A stretch of DNA of 64,000 nt from Planctomicrobium sp051466335 (lineage in GTDB: Bacteria > Planctomycetota > Planctomycetia > Planctomycetales > Planctomycetaceae): positions 1,984,001 through 2,048,000 of the forward strand of contig NZ_CP195793.1 of NCBI RefSeq assembly GCF_051466335.1, read 5' to 3'. Under the pieces are notes generated by a model. The model was not told where the DNA came from and made no database searches. It saw only the letters and a list, made by a program, of their open reading frames with translations. Numbering within the stretch: position 1 is the stretch's first letter; the number at the start of each line of letters is the position of its first letter. Below, one piece after another: positions 34,986 through 42,656 of the stretch. Both the position numbers and the translations under genes were made by a program.

Positions 34986-35297
34986 GTGTGAGCGATTCGC
35001 TGCTGACCGAGGAGTGTAAGCAATGGGCGGAACCATAGCAACGATCTACGGCTTTGGAATTTTTCGATTTCGGAGAGGTTCGAGTCTCCGTTTTTGCAGC
35101 GTGGAACCCAATTAAACCGCTCTCTTAACGATCGTTCTGTGTACAGCGACGTCGATTCCGCCTCTTGAGGCCTTGGACAATCCATTTTGGTCCGATGGCC
35201 TGCTGAAAGTTCGCGATTCGCAATCCCGGACGTGATGCCTGAAGGCTATGTATTCGTTATCTTTAAGGAATTGAGACCTCCAATCGGTGCGGCACAC
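34986..35297. other. Divergent region, tRNA-Ser / aroK
   Basis: About 310 bases between the tRNA (minus) and aroK (plus). It must hold both promoters. The aroK frame is open upstream to 35187, but that part is without family character. Nothing else was recognised. Confidence 0.4.
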
Positions 35298-35810
35298 ATG
35301 GCGATCACAATTATTGGATATCGTGGGACTGGGAAAACAACCGTCGGTGCGGAACTGGCACAGCGACTCGGATGGGAGTACATCGATACCGATCCTCAGA
35401 TCGAAGCGAGAGCCGGGAAATCCATCAAAAACATCTTCGCGGAGGATGGGGAGCCTGCATTTCGTGATTTGGAACGTCAGGAGATTGCGAGGCATCTTGG
35501 ACGCGGTGATGTCGTCCTTTCCGTCGGGGGAGGGGCTATTCTCTGCGAGAAGAACCGGCGACTGATGAGAGAAGCCGGGAAGGTGATCTGGCTCGTGGCA
35601 GAGGTCTCGACGATCGCAGCCAGGCTTCAGGGTGATCCGACAACCGCTGATCGCAGACCTACACTGACTGGAACCGACCCTTATAGCGAAATCGTCGAGG
35701 TATTGAACCGTCGAAAGCCGCTGTATGAGGCCGCTGCATCACACGTGATCGATACCGAAGGAAGACTCCCAGAGGCGATTGTCGACGAGATTCTCCGGCA
35801 GATCCGTTAA
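35298..35810 (+). CDS. aroK: Shikimate kinase
   Basis: A 170-residue enzyme of aromatic amino-acid synthesis that phosphorylates shikimate at the 3-hydroxyl. P-loop GYRGTGKTT lies at 7-15, the DTD motif at 30-32, shikimate-binding Arg57 in AFRDLE, GGG at 77-79 and the lid 'RPTL' near 118. ATG 35298 matches the family start MAITIIGYRGTGKT; the in-frame ATG at 35187 adds 37 extra residues. The prepilin peptidase gene follows after about 160 bases. Confidence 0.94.
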   Translation: MAITIIGYRGTGKTTVGAELAQRLGWEYIDTDPQIEARAGKSIKNIFAEDGEPAFRDLERQEIARHLGRGDVVLSVGGGAILCEKNRRLMREAGKVIWLVAEVSTIAARLQGDPTTADRRPTLTGTDPYSEIVEVLNRRKPLYEAAASHVIDTEGRLPEAIVDEILRQIR

Positions 35811-35967
35811 TCGGTGGACTGTGTTTTCAGCATTGTGTTCGTCGGGGGCACGATGACAGAATGAAGCTTTTGAGGTTTTTGGAACTGTGGATGGTTGTTC
35901 AGTATCGCGAGGGATTTGTTCCCACTGAACTTTGGAAATTACTCCTTCTGTCAGGCACGCCCAATTC

Positions 35968-37368
35968 ATGCTCGCGGTTGATTCTGCCATTCATCTTCGC
36001 ATCGATCTCCCTCTCTGGATGCTGCTGCCATACCTGTTCATTCTGGGGGCGATTGTCGGCAGCTTTTTGAATGTGTGTATCTACCGCATTCCGACGCAGG
36101 AACGATTTCTCAATCAATTAAAGTCTCTTTCCAATCGACCTTCACATTGTCCACGATGCAAGACGGACATTCGGTGGTTTGACAATGTGCCAATCTTCGG
36201 GTGGTTGAGGTTGGGGGGGAGGTGCCGTGCATGCAAAATGCGGATTTCGCCCCGTTATCCGCTCATCGAATTTTTGAATGGGTGTTTGTGGGTACTGGTC
36301 TTCTGGATGGAAGTCCCGGTTTCAGTTACGAGCACTCTTGCTGACAGTTGCGTGTACTCGGCGCTGGGGCCGCAGGCTTACCCGGGATTGGGGGGCTGGT
36401 CCCCGGAATTTTTCGTGTTGCTGCGCTATTTCTTTCATATGATTCTGATCGAAGCACTGCTGGTCGCTTCGTTTATCGATTTTGATCTCCGAATCATTCC
36501 CGATGGTTCCACGCTGCCAGCGATGGCATTTGCGATCGTCACCAGCTTGATTTTTGGTTGCGTGCATCTGGTTCCGGTCTGGTTCCAAAGTCCGAACCTG
36601 GAACAGTCGTTTTCAGTGGTAACACCGGACTGGGTCCATCCGTTCCTCGGCGGCCCTGAGGTTCCTGCGTGGATTACTGCTCATCCTCATCTCCATGGAC
36701 TGGCGATGAGTCTGGTCGGTCTGATTGTTGGGGGCGGAATTGTCTGGCTGGTGCGGCTGATGGGATTCTGGATCCTTCGTCAGGAAGCGATGGGTTTTGG
36801 TGACGTGATTCTCATGGGGATGGTCGGAGCGTTCATTGGCTGGCAGGCGTCGATCATCGCATTCTTCATTGCCCCGATTTGCGCATTAGTCGTTGTGGCG
36901 GCGAATTTCGTCTGGGAGATGGTGATGCGGATGGCGGGGCGGCGCAAGACGCTCGATCGCATGATCCCGTACGGCCCGTATCTGAGTTTAGGGACGCTCC
37001 TGACGATCCTGTTCTGGAATCCGCTATTTGAGGGGACCCGTCACTTTTTCGAGCTGGGGGTTTTGCTGATTCCGTTCACCGTATTGATGGGACTTTTGTT
37101 CTTCGCGGCGCTCTACAGCGTTCAACTGGTGAAACGGATTTTAGGAATTCAAACCGTATTCGAACCTGAAATGCAATCTTGGCGGCCAGCGGATCAGACT
37201 TGGTTCTTCAAAGGGGAAAACGTCAATCGTCATACTTGCCGGTGGAAAACTCGCGACTGGGATGGCTGTGCTTCATCTCATGGGACAATTCACGAGGAGC
37301 GTTGGCGAGGGGGCCAGAGTGGAGCAAGTGGTCTGGCTGCTCACTTCAAGAATACAATGAGGAAATGA
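35968..37368 (+). CDS. Prepilin peptidase / N-methyltransferase with extra insert and tail
   Basis: A 466-residue A24-family membrane aspartic protease that cleaves and N-methylates prepilins. The N-terminal methyltransferase domain has two CxxC pairs (Cys61/64 and Cys86/89) after GAIVGSFLNVCIYRIP. The catalytic Asp pair lies in IDFDLRIIPD (about 178-187) and in GFGD (about 276-279). Normal members have 220-290 residues; this one has loops at about 115-150 and 205-240 and a 75-residue polar C-terminal tail. ATG 35968 is chosen, since the upstream TTG at 35932 lacks support. Likely substrates are the DUF1559 protein in this window and other pilin-like proteins. Confidence 0.9.
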   Translation: MLAVDSAIHLRIDLPLWMLLPYLFILGAIVGSFLNVCIYRIPTQERFLNQLKSLSNRPSHCPRCKTDIRWFDNVPIFGWLRLGGRCRACKMRISPRYPLIEFLNGCLWVLVFWMEVPVSVTSTLADSCVYSALGPQAYPGLGGWSPEFFVLLRYFFHMILIEALLVASFIDFDLRIIPDGSTLPAMAFAIVTSLIFGCVHLVPVWFQSPNLEQSFSVVTPDWVHPFLGGPEVPAWITAHPHLHGLAMSLVGLIVGGGIVWLVRLMGFWILRQEAMGFGDVILMGMVGAFIGWQASIIAFFIAPICALVVVAANFVWEMVMRMAGRRKTLDRMIPYGPYLSLGTLLTILFWNPLFEGTRHFFELGVLLIPFTVLMGLLFFAALYSVQLVKRILGIQTVFEPEMQSWRPADQTWFFKGENVNRHTCRWKTRDWDGCASSHGTIHEERWRGGQSGASGLAAHFKNTMRK

Positions 37369-37438
37369 AAAAGGCCGCACGTGGAAACTGGCCGAGTGGC
37401 GAGGCTCCGCATGCGGCAAAGATGCTGACTCTTGTCGG

Positions 37439-38458
37439 TTAAAATCCTCGAGCGATCTTGATGTCGTTCATGTTGCGGAGCTTGTACTCGATTCCGACGT
37501 AATCGAGCAGCGAACAGAGGGCCCGCACTGCGACTCCCATTCCATCTGGTCCGCTGAACCCGCCGAACTGTCCACCACCTTTCAGGTGCGGTTCCAGTTC
37601 CAGAAAAGTGCCGGGAAGGCCGAATTTCTGCATCCGGGCAGTTGCCGTCGGAATGTGCTCCCGGAAATCTCGCAAAATCGCCTCGTGTCCCGAATCCCCG
37701 ATGTCGGCGGGGACGAAATTCTTGAGGCGTTCTTCATCGACGTAGCCCAGCCATTCAAGGTCCGGGTCGACGCAATAGTCCTTAATGTGGATCCAGCCGA
37801 TGTAAGGTCGCATTGCAGCGTATTCCTCGAAACATTGAACCGGAGTCATGTTTTGAGAAGAGAGGTTACCGGCATCGTAGATCACCACGAGGTTGTCCCG
37901 GTTGAGCTTTTCGGCGAGTTCAGCGAGGAGACGACCGTTCTGGCCGATCAGATTCGCTTCGACTTCCAGCCCATAGACGATTCCATGTTTTGCGAATTCG
38001 TCAGCAATTTTTCCGATCAAGGCGACCGCTTGATCGACATATTGTGCCGGGTCTGTCCCTTTGGGGTGGTAGAAGGAAAAGCCTCGGATCAGTTTTGCAT
38101 TCAGTGCGAGAGCGGCACGAATGGTGTTGGCGACTTCCCCTTGCATGTACTCTTCAAACGGGACGAATTTGTTGTGTGAACCATCATCCTGATCAAGTAA
38201 TTTGATTTTGCCGATGCGTGAGCCAATGCTGGTGACGGACATTCCGTACTCAGCGTGAATTTTATTGAGCTCGGCAAGTTCCGCTTCGTTCAGCTCGACG
38301 ACATGTTTGACCTGACCATTCCCGAGAACGTCCACGAAGCGGGGGCTGTAATATCTGAGCCCCAGGGCAGAGAGGGCTGCCATTTGTTCGATCGCAGTCT
38401 TTCGATTTGCAGCTTCATCTGCAAAAGCACTCAAATAGACAGATTTTGAAACTTCCAT
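37439..38458 (-). CDS. Sugar phosphate isomerase/epimerase-like TIM-barrel protein
   Basis: A 339-residue xylose-isomerase-like TIM barrel. Likely metal ligands are the Glu in YGLEVEAN, Asp in VIYDAGN, His in WIHIKDY and Glu in LELEPHL. The family covers sugar epimerases, isomerases and related enzymes that need a divalent metal, and the substrate is unknown. Planctomycetes carry many of them next to Gfo/Idh oxidoreductases, but here it stands alone. ATG 38458 (MEVSKSVYLSAFADE) matches the fold start; the extension to 38560 is not protein-like. It converges on the prepilin peptidase gene and diverges from argG. Confidence 0.8.
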   Translation of the reverse strand: MEVSKSVYLSAFADEAANRKTAIEQMAALSALGLRYYSPRFVDVLGNGQVKHVVELNEAELAELNKIHAEYGMSVTSIGSRIGKIKLLDQDDGSHNKFVPFEEYMQGEVANTIRAALALNAKLIRGFSFYHPKGTDPAQYVDQAVALIGKIADEFAKHGIVYGLEVEANLIGQNGRLLAELAEKLNRDNLVVIYDAGNLSSQNMTPVQCFEEYAAMRPYIGWIHIKDYCVDPDLEWLGYVDEERLKNFVPADIGDSGHEAILRDFREHIPTATARMQKFGLPGTFLELEPHLKGGGQFGGFSGPDGMGVAVRALCSLLDYVGIEYKLRNMNDIKIARGF

Positions 38459-38730
38459 TGGGCATTCCCAGTAGGTGGGGGGCGAGCAGGTCAAGAGGCC
38501 GATTTTGGGGACCCAAATCCAATCCTGCAACAGACGGGACTTTCGGTTCGATTTGAGCAAATTGCAAAAAGTGAGACTCCCGACAACTTTTTTTCGTCTC
38601 GCTGGGTTGCACCTTGGATTGTCTTGCGAAGATTCGACATACTAGCAGGGGTAGACTCAGGCAGGCGGACGCTTGCTGAGGCTGCATTTCCATACAGTAA
38701 GTTGTTCATTGAACTTTGGCTGAGGCTGTC

Positions 38731-39948
38731 ATGTCGGAATCTGTAGTATTGGCGTATAGCGGTGGGTTGGACACGTCTGTGCTGGTCGCCTGGTTGATCG
38801 ATCAGGGCTTGGATGTTCACTGCCTGTATGTCGATCTGGGGCAGCCCTGTGAAGACATCGAAGCCATTCTGAAGAAGGCAATGGATATCGGCGCGAAAAC
38901 AGCAATCGCCGTTGACGTCCAGAATGAGCTTTGCAGCGACTTCGCGTTTCCTGTGCTGCAATGGCAAGCCAAGTACGAAAACATTTACTTGCTCGGAACC
39001 AGCATTGCCCGTCCGCTGATCGCGAAGGCCTGTTTGCAACGTGCTCGCGAAGTCGGTGCGTCCGGATTCGTGCACGGAGCGACAGGGAAGGGGAACGATC
39101 AATGCCGTTTCCAGTTGGCAGCAGAAGCACTCGATCCAAAGTGCAAGATCATCGCTCCTTGGCGAGTCGAATCGTTCCGCGAACAGTTTCCTGGCCGAAC
39201 CGAGATGCTCGCTTACTGCGAGAAAAAAGGGATTCCGGTCAAGGCGACCGCCAAAAAGCCTTATTCTTCTGACGAGAACTGTCTGCACATCAGCTACGAA
39301 GCTGGTCTGTTGGAAGACCCTGCAGTCGACGGGATTCCGGTCATTGATTTCGGGATGACGATTTCTCCTCAGCAGGCTCCTGATCAGGAAACAACAGTCA
39401 CCATTCACTTCGAGTCGGGTGTTCCAACCGCAATTGACGGCAAGGAACTCTCCGCTGTCGAGATCGTCAAAACACTCAACAAGCTCGCAGGAGCCAATGG
39501 TGTTGGGCGAATCGACATTGTTGAAAACCGATTTGTCGGAATGAAGAGCCGCGGTGTTTATGAAGCTCCGGGGATGACCTGCCTGTACGCTGCTCATCAG
39601 GCATTGGAGCAACTGACTCTCGACCGTGACGCGACTCACTTGCGTGACCGCTTGAGTCCTGAAGTGGCTGAGATGGTTTATTACGGCTTCTGGTACTGTG
39701 CGAAGATGGACGCTTTGATGGCGTTCATCAACGAACTTCAGAAACCAGTTACGGGCGACGTGACACTTGGCCTGTACAAAGGGAACGTCCGCGTCACCAG
39801 CCGAACCTCGCCAGTCAGTCTGTACGACGAGGCGATTGCGAGCATGGAAGGGGGCGGAAGCTACAACCAGACTGACGCTGAAGGCTTCCTCCGCATCATG
39901 GGCTTGCCACTCCGAGTGCAGGGGCAGGTTCGTCCTCGTGCATACTAA
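38731..39948 (+). CDS. argG: Argininosuccinate synthase
   Basis: A 405-residue enzyme of arginine synthesis that joins citrulline and aspartate using ATP. The N-terminal pyrophosphatase P-loop is LAYSGGLDTS (8-17). 'GATGKGNDQCRFQL' and 'SDENCLHISYEAG' are characteristic active-site segments. ATG 38731 gives the family start MSESVVLAYSGGLDTS; a TTG at 38716 would add five residues. A strong terminator follows. Confidence 0.97.
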   Translation: MSESVVLAYSGGLDTSVLVAWLIDQGLDVHCLYVDLGQPCEDIEAILKKAMDIGAKTAIAVDVQNELCSDFAFPVLQWQAKYENIYLLGTSIARPLIAKACLQRAREVGASGFVHGATGKGNDQCRFQLAAEALDPKCKIIAPWRVESFREQFPGRTEMLAYCEKKGIPVKATAKKPYSSDENCLHISYEAGLLEDPAVDGIPVIDFGMTISPQQAPDQETTVTIHFESGVPTAIDGKELSAVEIVKTLNKLAGANGVGRIDIVENRFVGMKSRGVYEAPGMTCLYAAHQALEQLTLDRDATHLRDRLSPEVAEMVYYGFWYCAKMDALMAFINELQKPVTGDVTLGLYKGNVRVTSRTSPVSLYDEAIASMEGGGSYNQTDAEGFLRIMGLPLRVQGQVRPRAY

Positions 39949-39974
39949 TCTGATATGCACCGCATGAGTTTTGT

Positions 39975-40010
39975 CCAGCCGTACATGAATCGTGTACGGC
40001 TGGATTTTTT
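39975..40010 (+). terminator. Terminator of argG
   Basis: Stem CCAGCCGTAC / GTACGGCTGG with a short loop, followed by ATTTTTT. It lies 27 bases behind argG, and the next gene starts after it. Confidence 0.9.
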
Positions 40011-40032
40011 CTGTCAGTACAAAGGGCTTGCG

Positions 40033-40731
40033 ATGTCAGTCACGATCTCAGCAAACAGAAGCAAGCGGGTCGCTGTCTCCTGGAGTTCCGGAAAAGATTG
40101 CGCATGGGTGTTGCATCTGCTCCGTCAGGACCCTGATGTTGACGTTGTCGCGCTGTGTACGACATTCAACGAAGAATTCGATCGAGTGGGGATGCACGCT
40201 GTTCGAAGCGAGTTGGTCGAGTTGCAGGCTGAGCGGGTCGCACTTCCTCTCCATCGTGTCAACTTGCCGTGGCCGTGCTCGAATGAGAATTATGAGCGGA
40301 AGTTTGGGGAACTTTTGGAAGTGCTCGCTGCGAAGGGGGCGACACATTTAGCATTCGGCGATTTGTTTCTCGAAGACATTCGCGACTACCGGATTCGACT
40401 ACTCAGCGGATCGGGGATCACACCGATCTCTCCAGCTTGGGTTGGAAGGGCGGGAACCGCTTTGCTGGCTCGACAAATGATCGACTCTGGCTTTGAGTCT
40501 GTACTGACATGCGTCGATCCGCGTGTTTTGGACGAATCCTTTTTGGGGCGTCGATTCGATTCGTCTCTGCTTCGCGATCTCCCGGGAAATGTCGACCCAT
40601 GCGGAGAAAACGGTGAGTTTCACACCTTTTGCACGCATGGGCCGATCTTTAGTTCTCCTCTGGATGTCAGCACGGGAGAACGAGTGGATCGAGAGGGATT
40701 TTGCTTCATCGATTTGACGAAATCGAAATGA
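40033..40731 (+). CDS. Dph6-like ATP pyrophosphatase (adenine nucleotide alpha hydrolase)
   Basis: A 232-residue protein of the PP-loop ATP pyrophosphatase superfamily. The PP-loop is SWSSGKDCAW (about 17-26), and 'FGDLFLEDIRDYR' and 'GENGEFHTF' are hallmarks of the Dph6/MJ0570 group. Dph6 amidates diphthine in eukaryotes and archaea; bacteria lack diphthamide, so the bacterial substrate is unknown. ATG 40033 lies after the argG terminator, which excludes the longer frame from 39955. It converges on gdhA with a shared terminator. Confidence 0.8.
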   Translation: MSVTISANRSKRVAVSWSSGKDCAWVLHLLRQDPDVDVVALCTTFNEEFDRVGMHAVRSELVELQAERVALPLHRVNLPWPCSNENYERKFGELLEVLAAKGATHLAFGDLFLEDIRDYRIRLLSGSGITPISPAWVGRAGTALLARQMIDSGFESVLTCVDPRVLDESFLGRRFDSSLLRDLPGNVDPCGENGEFHTFCTHGPIFSSPLDVSTGERVDREGFCFIDLTKSK

Positions 40732-40769
40732 AAAAGGAGTTGCACGTTCCCGATGCAACTCCTTTTTCA
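40731..40769. terminator. Bidirectional terminator, Dph6-like gene / gdhA
   Basis: A 15-base stem, AAAAAGGAGTTGCA... with TGCAACTCCTTTTT, gives T-runs on both strands. It lies between two converging genes. Confidence 0.88.
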
Positions 40770-40800
40770 TTTCTTCATTTGCAGTCGATGGTGGACTCGC

Positions 40801-42144
40801 TTAAACGAGACCTTGGGCCATCGTTGCACGTGCCAGCTTCAGGAAGCCTGCAATGTTGGCACCACGCACCAGATTTCCGGGAGTGCCATACTCATCGGCT
40901 GCTTCAGAGCAGTTCTGATGAATCGACTTCATGATCTGGCGGAGCTTAGCGTCGGTTTCTTCAAATCCCCACGCTTCACGGCAAGCATTCTGCTGCATCT
41001 CGAGGCCGGATGTGGCCACTCCTCCCGCATTGGCAGCTTTACCTGGTCCAAACAGAACGCCCGCCTCAAGGAAGACCTGGACAGCGTCCGGAGTGCTGGG
41101 CATGTTTGCCCCTTCTCCAACTGCGACGACACCGTTCTTCACGAGAATTGCAGCATCTTTGCCTGTCAGTTCGTTCTGTGTCGCTGATGGCATTGCCACG
41201 TCACAGGGGACCGACCAGATGTTTCCGTCCGCGACGTAATGCGCTGTTTTGTGAAGATTCGCATATTCGCTGATGCGGCGTCGCTCGATTTCCTTAAGCT
41301 GCTGCATCGTCTCGAAATTGATTCCAGATTCGTCGACGATGATGCCGTCGGAATCGCTCATGGCGACGACTTTTCCGCCGAGTTCGATCACCTTCTGCAA
41401 TGCGTAAATCGCGACATTTCCGGAACCGGAGACGACGACTTTCTTTCCTTCAAAGTTCTGCTTACGCGAGGCGAGCATGTTCTCGACGAAGTAAGTACAC
41501 CCATAGCCTGTCGCTTCTTTGCGAACCTGGCTTCCCCCGTAGACAATCCCTTTTCCGGTGAGCACACCTGCTTCAAACTTGTTGGTCAGCCGTTTGTACT
41601 GCCCGAACAAATAGCCGATTTCGCGGCCACCGACGCCAATGTCCCCCGCTGGTACGTCGGTATATTCTCCAATGATGCGCCAGAGTTCTGTCATGAACGA
41701 CTGGCAGAATCGCATCACTTCTGAATCGGATTTCCCTTTAGGGTCGAAGTCGGATCCCCCTTTGGCTGCTCCGATAGGAAGTCCTGTGAGCGAGTTTTTG
41801 AAGATCTGCTCAAAGCCGAGGAACTTGATGATGCCCAGATAAACGGAGGGATGGAAACGAATTCCTCCCTTGTATGGTCCGAGGGCACTGTTGAACTGCA
41901 CCCGGAATCCGCGATTGATCTGGATTTCACCTTTGTCGTCCTGCCAGGGGACTCGGAAGATCAATTGGCGCTCGGGCTCACAGACCCGCTGAAGCACTTT
42001 GGCGTCTGCGAATTCACGGTGTTTTGCCAGAACCGGGCCAAGGGTTTCAATGACTTCACGCGCTGCCTGATGAAACTCAAGTTCATTGGCGTTGCGTTTC
42101 ACGACTTCCTGATAAATTGACTCTAAATCTTCCGATAGGGCCAT
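40801..42144 (-). CDS. gdhA: NADP-specific glutamate dehydrogenase
   Basis: A 447-residue hexameric glutamate dehydrogenase interconverting 2-oxoglutarate, ammonia and glutamate. 'PYKGGIRFHPSV' and 'LPIGAAKGGSDFDPKGKSD' hold the substrate-binding lysines. The nucleotide fold 'VVVSGSGNVAIYALQK' with GSGNVA is the NADP-type version. The C-terminus ends in the usual helix 'GANIAGFLKLARAT'. The length matches the E. coli class. It stands alone; a 500-base divergent region separates it from the HEAT-repeat gene. Confidence 0.96.
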   Translation of the reverse strand: MALSEDLESIYQEVVKRNANELEFHQAAREVIETLGPVLAKHREFADAKVLQRVCEPERQLIFRVPWQDDKGEIQINRGFRVQFNSALGPYKGGIRFHPSVYLGIIKFLGFEQIFKNSLTGLPIGAAKGGSDFDPKGKSDSEVMRFCQSFMTELWRIIGEYTDVPAGDIGVGGREIGYLFGQYKRLTNKFEAGVLTGKGIVYGGSQVRKEATGYGCTYFVENMLASRKQNFEGKKVVVSGSGNVAIYALQKVIELGGKVVAMSDSDGIIVDESGINFETMQQLKEIERRRISEYANLHKTAHYVADGNIWSVPCDVAMPSATQNELTGKDAAILVKNGVVAVGEGANMPSTPDAVQVFLEAGVLFGPGKAANAGGVATSGLEMQQNACREAWGFEETDAKLRQIMKSIHQNCSEAADEYGTPGNLVRGANIAGFLKLARATMAQGLV

Positions 42145-42656
42145 TTGGTTTCTCTTTCTGACGAGGCTTCAGAATGAAAGGTAAAATGTCCTGTGCACCT
42201 GATCCGAATCTGGAAATTGCGATACGGCGTATCAGTGAAAACGAGTTAGTCGGAATCACTCAATTCGCCCTCATGGGGGAAGCGGCTGTCGTGAAATCCG
42301 CAACGCAAATCGATATCCCGAAAAGGGACATGTTTTGAGGAGCAGTGAGGAGACCCTCACATTGACTTCGTTCAGAATGCGGATCGATTTGACACAGAAC
42401 AGCCGGGCAGTGTCGGGACTCTTGGCTCTCTGGTCAAGTTCGCTCAATCGTGGGAAGGAGGGGACGATTGTTGCTCCGCTCACCTCTGACAGTGTGAAAT
42501 TCGCTATTTTACACTGACGAGGGTATTTGATGATGTTACGATAGGGGCGACCCAAGGGGATTTCATCTTGGTGCGGTTATTTACGGTTGCAGCGGTCCAC
42601 TCATCCTGACGGTTCCGTGAATCGCTGATTACTTCATGAATTGCTGAAACGAATCC
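42145..42656. other. Divergent region, gdhA / HEAT-repeat gene
   Basis: About 510 bases between divergent genes. Small frames exist on both strands but without motifs. It should carry the regulated promoter of gdhA; I could not identify a nitrogen-control site (no GG-N10-GC motif in the right place). Confidence 0.4.
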
